Part shown: positions 33,726-42,965 of the stretch, in pieces | Layout of the letters: the number at the start of each line of letters is the position of its first letter | Numbering within the stretch: position 1 is the stretch's first letter | Origin: Holothuria scabra | Lineage: Eukaryota > Echinodermata > Holothuroidea > Aspidochirotida > Holothuriidae | Reading direction: 5' to 3' | NCBI GenBank assembly: GCA_037179385.1 | Contig: CM074179.1 | Span: 5,580,001-5,644,000, forward strand | Length of the DNA stretch: 64,000 nt | The notes under the pieces: generated by a model | Told to the model about the DNA's origin: nothing | Databases searched by the model: none | Seen by the model: only the letters and a program-made list of their open reading frames with translations | Position numbers and translations under genes: made by a program

Positions 33726-33850
33726 TACTTTATGTTGGACATTGTTTTGTAAACTTGGGAAGGAATTGATCATTAAAAGTTTATCCGTCATTGTTGTTAA
33801 GAAAATCTACGATTTAGAGTTATCTCCTGTCAACATCATGACACTTTGAC

Positions 33851-34078
33851 TGCCCATAAGCCTACAATCCAGACTAGTCCTGCACAAATCTGGAAAGTTT
33901 GTATAAGAGATGGTCAGTAACATGCACATTCTGTGGTTTTAGTAAGGAGGCTCCCAGCCAGTAGTGTTGTGATCACAACTGGCTAGACTTAAACCACAGA
34001 ATGAGCAAGTTGCTGAAGATCACACATTTAACTTTCCTGAGTTGTTCAAGACTAGTCGCGATTGTAGGCTTATGGGCA
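33851..34078. mobile_element. Fold-back MITE, 228 bp
   Basis: TGCCCATAAGCCTACAATC at 33851-33869 is the exact inverse of GATTGTAGGCTTATGGGCA at the other end; pairing resumes at GACTAGTC. Inside, CATTCTGTGG and CCACAGAATG form a second inverted pair, so almost the whole element can fold on itself. No target duplication is evident. Confidence 0.75.
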
Positions 34079-34314
34079 TTTCCATAGCATGATTCCTACC
34101 CTGAGATGACACAGGCAACAACTAGAATGCTTACAATGTGTTCCTCTTTAAAACATATCAAACATAAATTTGATTTTGAACTAAGCTCAAGTCTGGAAAA
34201 GACATTAAAACTATTGACAAAGTGGTAGAGTTTTAGAAGCCACAAGTGTTTGATGGTGATCGAGTGAGGAGCTATAAACTAACTCATTCTCTGCTTTTCC
34301 TTTCCAATGTTCAG

Positions 34315-34431
34315 CTATTCAGTGTAATGGTCTTTTTCCTTGTTTAAATGGTGGAGAATGTGTAAACGGGACAGATTCTACCAAGGATAGCTGCAAGTGT
34401 AAACCAGGCTTTGTTGGTCAGGTATGCCAAA
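34315..34431 (+). CDS. EGF-like exon 8
   Basis: Phase 1-1, 117 nt, acceptor CCAATGTTCAG and donor CAAA|GTAAGT. It encodes IQCNGLFPCLNGGECVNGTD then CKCKPGFVGQVC, six EGF cysteines. NGT is an N-glycosylation sequon, lost in the duplicate exon 11 (KGT). About 180-bp flanks on each side are shared with 37950-38300. Confidence 0.9.
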
Positions 34432-35353
34432 GTAAGTATCTGTGTGTTAATAATTTTCTTAATTGCAAAGTAATTTACTTGTATTTCAGACTGCACTGTG
34501 GATACAAGGTCTCTGTGGTGCAAAGAGTGCATTTTGCTGTAGTTTCCAGTATTAAAATGCTGCACAGAAACTCAAAGTCTGATCTAGTAGCAGGTTTTTT
34601 GACTTACTTCAATTGGGATATTTATTCTTAAAGGCTCAAACAACATACTCATGTAATAAGCAGCAAGTAGCTCTTTCAACTTGTTGGAAAGGAAGTTGTG
34701 GCCAATAGGGCCTAATTGGGACAGGAGCTTGTTTGCTCAAGAGATCAAGTAAATTCTCTGGAGATAGGTGGAGCAAACTTAAGAGGTGCTGTATCGGTCA
34801 ATGTTTCCTGACGTATATATGTACTAAATATACAGCACACAGTGTTTTTCTTGCATGATTATCTTGGTACCCCAAACATGTTTCCACTAGTGACATGTTT
34901 CCATAAAAAGTTTGATTTCTCTCTTAACCTTGGCCTTAATAAAACATTTTCATCTTGCTGTGTTTTTTCTAATATTGAAATCCTCATAAATATCCACTGT
35001 TTGGCAGACTTTGTGAACTTCAAAAAACCTCAGTGAAAGGCATTGTACCCTGTTTGTTAACCTTTCCTGTATTGTTTCTTTCTAAGATGTGATGGAACAC
35101 AGTGTGCTGTCAAATCCCATCTAAGTATCTAACTACACAGCATAACTTGGTAGACTGTGCTGTTAAATTAGCTACATATTTTGAAACTTAAAATTGCCAG
35201 AGGAATATAGCTATTTCCTGGAAGGAATTCAAGGAAAACAGATCATTTCAAATAATCTTTTTATGGATGCAAAATTTTTTGCTTTTTGTTTTTTTTTTGA
35301 GGGGGAGAAGGGGTGGGAGTGAATCATGTGCAAACCTTTGTCTTCCTTCACAA
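34432..35353 (+). other. Intron 10
   Basis: Non-coding intron; the first 90 nt are homologous to the intron after exon 11. T/G-rich low complexity at 35277-35325. No exon recognised. Confidence 0.45.
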
Positions 35354-35469
35354 AACAAAAGCAATGTGCCACAACGACCTGTCAGAATGGTGAAATATGT
35401 CACGTAGATGAAAGTTCGGAAGAGAAATGTTCTTGTATTAAAGGCTTCAAAGGAAATAATTTTGTGAAG
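35354..35469 (+). pseudogene. Decayed EGF-like exon (copy of the 245-bp cassette)
   Basis: Clearly homologous to EGF exons 3-5 and 10, but the acceptor TTCACAG has become TTCACAA, and two extra bases near the end (GGAAATAATTTTGTG against GGAGATTTTTGTG) shift the frame. Cysteine codons of the first part (CATTTCQNGEIC-like) are still visible. The exon should be skipped; because its neighbours are phase 1-1, skipping keeps the reading frame, so the loss would be tolerated. It lies 241 bp before its intact sister. Confidence 0.85.
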
Positions 35470-35594
35470 GTAAATATAAATGTATGGTAAGAGGTGATTG
35501 GAAAGTTCAGTTTATTTTGGGCCAATGGCAATGTAGTTTTAATGTAGTTAAAGTTTTAGAGTCAATCTTTTTACCTGTTCTTGTTCTTTTACAG

Positions 35595-35708
35595 AACAAA
35601 AGCAATGTGAAACAAAGACCTGTCAGAATGGTGGAACATGTCACATAGATGAAAGTGGGGAGGAGAAGTGTTCTTGTAATGAAGGCTTTAAAGGAGATTT
35701 TTGTGAAG
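35595..35708 (+). CDS. EGF-like exon 10
   Basis: Phase 1-1, 114 nt, acceptor TTTTACAG and donor GAAG|GTAAAT. It encodes CETKTCQNGGTCHIDESG then CSCNEGFKGDFC, nearly identical to exon 5, with an O-fucose-type site. It is the intact member of the pair with the decayed exon at 35354. Confidence 0.9.
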
Positions 35709-35742
35709 GTAAATATCAATGTAAGGTTAGAGGTGATGGGAT

Positions 35743-36432
35743 CAGGGAGCTGTTATTTGGAAGGAGATTTTAATTTATGCTAATACTTTAAGGCTTAAAG
35801 GAATGAAGATAAGCTGTAAAATTGCCGCAAGGGTATTTCCCTCCTTTACTCGCGGCGCCACTTCAATATCATTCCTGGGACACCATCTTATTCAAGGCAA
35901 CTAATCCTTAGACAAGTGGCTCATACAGAACAATGCTTTGATAGGGTAGGTTGGTACCGCCAACAGTTTTAAAACAGATTCAATCTCATTCGAAACGACT
36001 GGTCAACTGAAAACAAATGAATTCAATTGGCCCTTCCCTCTAGATGGCATGATATACATATAAGTTGTATGGGGAAAAGTCTAATTTTTTTACAACAGTA
36101 TCAGACGATTCCTGAGGTTTCCTGAAATAGCCAGATGTAAATTCTTGTTTGGATTTGGACATATGACCGAGTTGGTATTTTTTCATACACGTATCCTAGA
36201 GACCGAATTTTACCTTTATTTACCTGAAGACTGGCAACGCTGCATTGCAAAAAACCTGACGGTCCTACTCTAACCATAGCAGACGACAAATGCCTCTTTT
36301 TTTTTTCCTAATAATCTCGTACAAGCATAATAGAAATGCCAAGAACGATACAAAAGACGGACTACTGAGTGGTCTTGACAGCGTAAACCTCATTTCAAAG
36401 CGTTCTGCCTCCTTCCAAATAACAGCTCCCTG
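35743..36432. mobile_element. Non-autonomous TIR element, probably hAT
   Basis: CAGGGAGCTGTTATTTGGAA at 35743-35762 is mirrored exactly by TTCCAAATAACAGCTCCCTG ending at 36432, and pairing continues through GGAG. Flanks GATGGGAT and GATGAGAT suggest an 8-bp duplication overlapping the last base. Sister introns after exons 3 and 5 lack this 690-bp block at the same point, so it is an insertion. No transposase frame. Confidence 0.75.
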
Positions 36433-36567
36433 ATGAGATTGTGCAGTAACTTAATGTGTCATATACTGCGTATCTGTGTGTTTGTCTTCCATACCATCAG
36501 TTCATCATTAAACTTGAACTTGTGATCCTTTATGCAAGCTTATTGTTTCCAGAGAAAAGGGGACCAA

Positions 36568-36680
36568 CTGCATGTTTAAGTGGTTAGGGCATCTGTCTTG
36601 CTGCCGGGAGGTCTGGGGTTCAAGTCATGGCCAGGTAATACTGTAAAAATGGAACCCTCTGCCATTGTGCCATAGTGGAT
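36568..36680 (+). mobile_element. tRNA-derived SINE, 3'-truncated
   Basis: AAGTGGTTAGGGCATCTGTC, then GGGGTTCAAGTCATGGCC (B-box-like), then AATGGAACCCTCTGCCATTG, matching the head of the SINE at 19531. The body is cut short. Confidence 0.6.
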
Positions 36681-36862
36681 AGTGTCAACTTTTTTGACTG
36701 GACTTATTTTCTTTTGTGACAGTTCCCAGATGTTTTGATGTAGAACAGAATAACTGTGTCTCATATGAAAGAATACAAAATGTAGCAACCATTGTCACAA
36801 TGTGGTTTCCACCGTTTGTATTGCAGGATTACAAAGTCTGGCTTTTATTAATTACTTTGTGA

Positions 36863-37310
36863 TGTCACGATATTGATCATTGAAACTTCAATGCAGTTTT
36901 GAATTCTGGTTTATAATTTACCACAAACCAATTTGATGCAATGAAACTCTGATATATTGATACCATGGGTGCATCCTTAGCAATGGCATTTTAAAAACAT
37001 TGTATGCATTTAGGGCAAGATAGCACAACCAATCCAAGATCAAATCAATATGATGAAAAATAAAGAAAAAAACAAACATTGACCCACAGTGTGAATCCAT
37101 GACTTCACAGCTGCTTGCTTGAAGTTCACTTTCTATAGAAAATGTGTCAGCTTCAGTCACTTCTATTTTGAAAACCAAAGATGTTAAATGAATGAAACTT
37201 ACATACGTGGTAGTGGGATGCTGTAATAGTATTTCTTTTGTACATGTGGAAAGGAATTAATTATTAAAGTTTCTCCTTTGCTGTTGTTAATAAAATCTAG
37301 TATTCAGAGT
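36863..37310 (+). repeat. Family B terminus plus dispersed repeat, copy 2
   Basis: A degenerate family B end (GATCATTGAAACTTCAATGC then GAATTCTGG ending at 36909) followed by the same flank as 33152-33480. With 38314-38760 it is part of a roughly 1.4-kb duplication that also includes EGF exons 8/11. Confidence 0.7.
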
Positions 37311-37949
37311 TATTTTCCTTCAACTTCACCCCCTGCGTGTGTACAGGGATGTAGAGCATGCCCGCTGCTTTCCCAGCATGTTGTAGGGGGCGACTAACAG
37401 GGACGACTTGTGTTCCGTGAGTCGCGACCCGTGTCGGTGGAGGAGAGGGTCCTGGTGGTTGAGTGGAGGCCATAACTGCGGTTTGGCCCAAGCAACACGC
37501 CAGTTTGGCCTCAACTTCACCTAGTCGGGAGGTTGAATAGGCCTGGCTCAACCAATCGGCTGGTGACATTGTGCTCTGAGATCTCCACTTAACTGCTTTT
37601 CCACATTTAGTTAACTAACAAATTGCTAACTTGTCATGTATTTGCAATCAAGTGAACCTTCCTCAGAAGCTTAGTTAGGCGGCTGCTTAATCATGTCAGT
37701 GAGGGTTATTTAATGGCCTTGAGTATATCACTAGTGTATCCCTGGCATTGGTTTGTAATGTATTTTACCATTTCCACTTACCTTTGGTGTCCCCTTGTTG
37801 GGCTTGATGGTGGGTGGGGTGCATGGGTGATGAAATTACACTTATTTACTATGAAATCCGAAATTCTTCTAAACTAGATAGCAATTGTTTGAGGAGCGAC
37901 TCTGGGTCCAGCTCCGACCCAGAAGCTGCTTCTTTCTGGCCTAGGTTCC
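37311..37949 (+). other. Intron stretch with a GC-rich block
   Basis: 37315-37590 is markedly GC-richer (GGGGGCGACTAACAGGG, GTGAGTCGCGACCCGTGTCG) than its surroundings and reads like part of an imported or repeat sequence, but I could not assign it. Open frames on the minus strand here (37297-37569) lack any family pattern. The remainder is ordinary intron. Confidence 0.35.
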
Positions 37950-38091
37950 TTTAAGCTCAAGTCTTGAAAAGACAACAATAAAACTGTTGACAAACAAAGT
38001 GGTAGAGTTTTAGAAGCCACAAGTGTTTGATGGTGAGTGAGTGAGGAGCTATAAACTAACCCAATGTCTGCTTTTCCTTTCCAATGTTCAG

Positions 38092-38208
38092 CTATTCAGT
38101 GTAATGGTCTTTTTCCTTGTTTAAATGGTGGAGAATGTGTAAAAGGGACAGATTCTACCAAGGATAGCTGCAAGTGTAAACCAGGCTTTGTTGGTCAGGT
38201 ATGCCAAA
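38092..38208 (+). CDS. EGF-like exon 11
   Basis: Duplicate of exon 8: phase 1-1, 117 nt, acceptor CCAATGTTCAG, donor CAAA|GTAAGT. It encodes IQCNGLFPCLNGGECVKGTD then CKCKPGFVGQVC. It differs from exon 8 in the coding part only at the Asn-to-Lys change that removes the glycosylation sequon, so the duplication is recent. Confidence 0.9.
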
Positions 38209-38313
38209 GTAAGTATCTGTGTGTTAATAATTTTCCTAATTGGAAGGTAAGCTACTTGTATTTCAGAGTGCATTGTGGATTACAAAGTCTGGCTTTTGTA
38301 AATTACTTTGTGA

Positions 38314-38760
38314 TGTCACAATATTGATCATTGAAACTTCAATGCAGTTTTGAATTCTGGTTTATAATTTACCACAGACCAATTTGATGCAATGAAAGTC
38401 TGGCATATTGACACCATGTGTGCATCTGTAGCAATGGAATTTTAAAAACATTGTATTCCTTTAGGGGCAAGATAGCACAACCAATCCAAGATCAAATTAA
38501 TATGATGAAAAATAAAGAAAGTAACAAACATTGACCCACAGTGTGAATCCATGACTTCGCAGCTGCTTTCTTGAAATTCACTTTCTATAGAAAATGAGTC
38601 AGCTTCAGTCACTTCTATCTTGAAAACCAAAGATGGGAAATGAATGAAACTTCCATCCATGTTAATGGGATGCTGTAATAGTATTTGTTTTGTACATGTG
38701 GAAAGGAATTAATCATTAAAGTTTCTCCTTCACTGTTGTTAACAAAATCTAACGTTCAAG
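38314..38760 (+). repeat. Family B terminus plus dispersed repeat, copy 3
   Basis: The same arrangement as 36863-37310: GATCATTGAAACTTCAATGC, CTGG ending at 38360, then the flank with GGGGCAAGATAGCACAACCA. Confidence 0.7.
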
Positions 38761-38910
38761 TTTCCTATCCTGAGATCTCACATTTAAATAAGATTTTCAG
38801 ACTTTGACCTCTGGTGACCCCAGATGACGTTTGATCTCTTTAATTAACATGTCACAGATATTTTATAGGAATACACTCTAATCAGCTTTGATTTCTTCGA
38901 ACCTTTGCAG

Positions 38911-39006
38911 ACTGCACAGGTTGCCTTCATGAAGGAAATTGCACAGTGAACAACACCAAGAAAATTTGTTCATGTCCACCTGGATTCAAAGGCGAAATCT
39001 GTGAAT
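38911..39006 (+). CDS. EGF-like exon 12 (short)
   Basis: Phase 1-1, 96 nt, acceptor AACCTTTGCAG and donor GAAT|GTAAGT. It encodes CTGCLHEGNCTVNNTKK then CSCPPGFKGEIC. It has six cysteines with only two residues between Cys1 and Cys2, making it the shortest module here. NCT and NNT are overlapping-type N-glycosylation sites. Its donor begins the minisatellite at 39007. Confidence 0.88.
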
Positions 39007-39302
39007 GTAAGTGCATTGTCAATGCAACAAAGGGTTTTTGTTCTATGTGTAAGTGTATTGTCAATGAAACAAAGGGTTTGTTGTTTGGGGTAAGTGCATT
39101 GTCAATAAAGTAAAGGGTTTTTTGTTTTGTGTGTAAGTGTATTGACAATGAAACAAAGAATTTTTGTTTTGGGAGAAAGTGTATTGTCAATAAAGCAAAG
39201 GGTTTTGATTTGTGTGTAAGTGTTTTGTCATTAAAACAAAGGGTTTTTGTTTTTTCGTGTAAGTGCATTGTCAATTAAGAAAAGGGTTTTTTTTTGTGTG
39301 TG
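39007..39302 (+). repeat. Minisatellite of splice-donor-like units, about 43 bp, seven copies
   Basis: Units read GTAAGTGCATTGTCAATG then a variable AAACAAAGGGTTTTTG tail. The first unit begins with the true donor of EGF exon 12, and at least five units keep GTAAGTG (others GAAAGTG). The array ends in a poly-T and GTGTGTG run. Confidence 0.9.
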
Positions 39303-39364
39303 ATTTTTCCATCTTTTCAAAGGATACGCTTCAGGGTGGAAAAATTGTTATTCACAAAAAGCTA

Positions 39365-40703
39365 TACCACTGCCGTACTGTTATGATATATATCTCAGAG
39401 AGAACTCATACTTGGTGTGTAGATTGCCACATTAAGTAGATGATCTCTATTGTTTTTGGTGGAGGTCAAAGGTCATTTGGGGTCACCAGAGGTCAAACAG
39501 TAAATACCTTGGAAATTGCTTGTAAACACAATACCTCCAGAAGGAAAAATGTGAGTGATCTCATACTTACCATGCGGATTGCCCATATTGAGTAGATGAT
39601 CCCCATTGTTTTTGGTGGAGGTCAAAGGTAATTTGGGGTCACCAGAGATGAAAAGATCAAAACATTGTGAACATTATTTTTCAAGAAGGGTAATCGTGAG
39701 GGATCTCATACATATCATATATGGATAGTCAGTATTATGTAGGTGATCCCTATAGTTTTTGTTGGAGGTCAAAGGTCATTTGGGGTCATCAGAGATGAAC
39801 AGATCAAAACATTGTGAACATTATTTTTCAAGAAGGGTAACTGTGAGGGATCTCATACTTACCATGTGGATTGCTCATATTGAGGAAATGATCGCCATTT
39901 ATTTATTGGAGGTCAAAGGTCCTTTGGGGTCATCAGAGGTTAAAAAAATCAAAACCTCCCAAATGCTACATCTCTAAAAGGGTAACTGTTGTAGTTAATA
40001 TTCATGAGTGGATAGGGTTAAAGAGTACTGAATGGCATGGGTAATGTAAGAGCTGTAGGTAAGTTTTTGGGACAGTTTATCCACTTCATTATGTTAATGA
40101 TTAAGTGAGATAATTTGACAATGTGTACTGAAGCAAACTCAAACTCAGTGATATTGAGAAGATCTAAAGTGTGCAAAAGTGCACATCATTTGGATTTTAT
40201 GTTGATTCTGGTTTGAAGTTTTGCCCTGTTATTACATTTAGTGCCAGTATTAATACACATAGGAGTAAGTGGGTAGAGCAAAACATAAAAATGTTAAAAG
40301 GAAAATATCTGTTCATCAGGCTGACATGTTAATTACTTCATCTTTGGCATGGGTATAACTGTGTGGGAGATTTCTCTTGTTCGTGGAGGTTGAAGCTTAT
40401 TTGGCGTCACAATAGGTCGAAACCTTGTAGACATGACATTTTTAGGGGAATAACTGTGGAGGGATGTCATACTCAGCTTGTTAATTGCTCATATTTAGCA
40501 TGTTGATGGTCGAATTGTTAGGTAGGTGTCCCCAATTGTTTTAAGTGGGGGTGAAAGGTCATTTGGGGTCACATGGTTTCAAAAGGTTTTGACCTTACTA
40601 GTATATCTCAACAATTGTGAGGGATCTCATGCTTGTCATGTGGGCAGCCATGTTCATTAACATATATTACATATGGCAAGGAATCACTAAGCCTTTTGGC
40701 TTT
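39365..40703 (+). mobile_element. Helentron-like element, family A, 5'-truncated
   Basis: Starts within a satellite unit; the GATTCCTTGCC fold-back is absent. Four to five AGGTCA-bearing units are followed by the non-repetitive interior shared with 5101-5360 and 7560-7900. It ends GGCAAGGAATC, the hairpin AAGCC-TTTT-GGCTT, then TC directly joined to the inverted-repeat element at 40704, which has displaced CTGG. Confidence 0.6.
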
Positions 40704-40953
40704 CTACAATCTTGGACAAAACTAGATGGAACACCCCCGCTCCCCTGTTCAATGTCGGAGATGATGAGGCTAAGTCAGGACGCACCATTTTCTTTGGGAA
40801 TCAACATTGTACTGGGGGTCAGGCGGTTTGTAAATCCCTATTTCCTGTAGGACACAACATTTTAAAGGGGGATAGAGGTCGTGCAAATAGCATTGGGCAC
40901 CATAAACAACATAAAGACGTAAGGTGTTCCAACAGTTTTGTCCAAGATTGTAG
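40704..40953. mobile_element. MITE with perfect 18-bp inverted ends
   Basis: CTACAATCTTGGACAAAA at 40704-40721 is mirrored exactly by TTTTGTCCAAGATTGTAG at 40936-40953. It sits exactly between the end of a Helentron-like element and LINE-like sequence. No target duplication was identified. Confidence 0.75.
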
Positions 40954-41110
40954 TTCTGTATTTAAGCATAACCTCAAGACTCATTTCTTTGCTTGCTCCT
41001 TTGAATGTAATTAAATTGTTGTTTGATATTGTTTTTTGTTTCAAATGTTTAGAGCAGCTACACTTTTGTTCCTGATTTGGTGCTTTTAAACTTCAATTAT
41101 TATTGTTATT
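40954..41110 (+). mobile_element. LINE 3'-end fragment
   Basis: A frame reads VFKHNLKTHFFACSFECN then stop (to 41011-41013). This F-K-x-x-L-K-T-H-x-F ending is typical of the C-terminus of non-LTR retrotransposon reverse transcriptase proteins. The A/T-rich 3' tail GAGCAGCTACAC...CTGATTTGG is shared with 42190-42260. Confidence 0.5.
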
Positions 41111-41129
41111 GAAACATTTGAGTTTTGTT

Positions 41130-41460
41130 GTAAAGACAATTGGGTTTCTCAGTGAAACCTGTGAGTGTCAGTGAAACTGGTGATATTTTTGAAGCTATTG
41201 CTGTTTCAGGGATGATGTAATTGTGGGTTGAAGGCCCAAGATGGTCTAATTTGTGAAGAACTGTAGCTAATGCAAATTGGTTAACCTTTCTTTCAGTTTG
41301 TGTTAAACAGAGTTGACTACCAATTAAAATGATGTTTGGTTAGTGGTTTGTTTATGATAAATATGTAAGTTTTTGTCCAAGGTCAATGGATTCTTATGAC
41401 ATTTGAGTGTTGCAGGGAAATTTGTGAAATTCATAGTAAAATCTGTGATACTTATAGTAC
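41130..41460 (+). repeat. Fragments of the GTGAAACTGGTGA repeat
   Basis: GGGTTTCTCAGTGAAACCTG and GTCAGTGAAACTGGTGATA at 41145-41195, and AAATTCATAGTAAAATCTG at 41428, are the same units that form the array at 42268-42670. A LINE fragment interrupts them. Confidence 0.6.
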
Positions 41461-41463
41461 TTT

Positions 41464-41661
41464 CAAAGGAACTTCACTGGCTTCCTATTAGTGGGAGAAT
41501 CAAATTTAACATACTGCTGCTTGCTTTTCGTGCTCAGCATTCAAAGCAGCCTGTTTATGTCTCTCAGCTTCTGTCTCCTAATGCTCCTACTCATGATCTT
41601 CTTTCTTCTTTAAAGGCTGTCCTGGCTCTACTAAGCATTATGCATGGGCAATTTAAATTTT
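41464..41661 (+). mobile_element. LINE reverse-transcriptase C-terminal fragment
   Basis: The frame reads KELHWLPISGRIKFNILLLA then FRAQHSKQPVYVSQLLSP. The string L-H-W-L-P-x-x-x-R-I-x-F-x-I-L-L-L-x-F is a hallmark of the C-terminal region of CR1/L2/Jockey-type LINE proteins. Only this short part survives, within repeat units on both sides, so it is dead. Confidence 0.7.
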
Positions 41662-42059
41662 GAAATAGATCATATGCATATGATGTCACCAAACAAAACA
41701 TTGCCCGTTGCTTGGCTGTAAAAACGGATACGCATGGAAGTCTACTGCATGCGTGGGCTAAGAAGTTCACTGCATGAGATCATGTGCATCACTGTTTTCA
41801 TTCGTGATGAGGTTACATGACAAGGCTGCATAAGTCTACCGGTATATAACTTTATGGAGAATGCTGGGAATGGCTTAATTTATGCAGGATAACCTGGCAC
41901 AAGTGTGAATTTTAGTCCTAATATTTTGACGTCAGCTTACGGAAATTGTGTTGCCTAACTTGCCTCAAAAGTGTCACCATTTTGCATCTAGGTACTTGCA
42001 TAAGTCAAAAGATTTCCAAGAAGGGAGGGATACCCCCTTATACCCCTCCCCCAGTCCGG

Positions 42060-42262
42060 CGATCCACCTATGGTGTGCATCAGATGCGGGACATTCAATT
42101 CTAAACCCAGGGAAAACCCTGATAACCTCAAGACCCATGTCTTTGCTTGCTCCTTTGAATGTAATAAAATTACTGTTTGACATTTTTTTTTGTCAAGTGC
42201 TTAGAGCAGCTACACCTTTGTTCCTGATTTGGAGCTATAGAAGTTCAATCAACGTATTATTA
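42060..42262 (+). mobile_element. LINE 3'-end fragment, second copy
   Basis: AACCTCAAGACCCATGTCTT then GCTTGCTCCTTTGAATGTAA encodes the same L-K-T-H-x-F-A-C-S-F-E-C ending as 40954-41110, followed by the same tail. Confidence 0.5.
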
Positions 42263-42267
42263 TTAAA

Positions 42268-42670
42268 ACATTTGAGTTTCACCTTGAAACTTATGAGTAT
42301 CAGTGAAACTGGTGATAGTTGTAGGGCTTACTCTTATGAAATTTGTGTATTACAGTGAAACCTGTGAGTTTCACAGTAAAATCTGTGATAATTGTTGTAC
42401 TTAAGACGTTTGGGTTTCTCAGTGAAACTTGTGAGTGTCAGTGAAACTGGTGATAGTTGTAGGGCTTACTGTTATGGCATTTGAGGTTTGCAGTAAAAAC
42501 CTGTGTAGTTTTGTAGTGAAATCTGTCATACTTATAGTACTGAAAACATTTGGATTTCACAGTTAAACCTGTGAGTTTCAATGAAACTGCTGATTCTTGT
42601 GGAACCTACCATCATGATATTTAAGTGTTTCAGTGAAGCCTTTGAGTTTGATATCTATGATAGTTTTAGT
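42268..42670 (+). repeat. Tandem repeat, about three copies of a 122-bp unit
   Basis: Units contain CATTTGAGTTTC or CATTTGGATTTC, CAGTGAAACCTGTGAGT, GTCAGTGAAACTGGTGAT and TAGGGCTTACTGTTATG. The spacing is about 122 bp. Confidence 0.7.
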
Positions 42671-42848
42671 CCTTTCAGTTTGAATGTGCTGTAAAATATA
42701 TTTCTCTGCAACCTAATTTGTAGTGCAACCTATTTGTCTTGATCAGCAGAATTTTTCAATATTTCAAGATTATTAACAGAAACTCCTACATGGCACTGAG
42801 TCTTTGCTTGTTAATTCATGTATCATTCTTTTCTTTGATATGGTATAG

Positions 42849-42965
42849 CTCTTGACTGCGGTGCTAGCCCTTGCTTAAATGGTGGAACATGTGTTGGCGA
42901 GAATTCCATGAAGAAAGAACCCAGTTGTTTTTGTCCAGAAGGATTCGTTGGTACATTATGTGAGA
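42849..42965 (+). CDS. EGF-like exon 13
   Basis: Phase 1-1, 117 nt, acceptor GATATGGTATAG and donor GAGA|GTGAGT. It encodes LDCGASPCLNGGTCVGENSM then CFCPEGFVGTLC, six EGF cysteines with an O-fucose-type CLNGGTC site. Confidence 0.88.

Noticed and set aside
37297..37569. 90-codon minus-strand frame in the GC-rich block
   Set aside because: No recognisable domain or splice signals; probably a by-product of the GC-rich composition.
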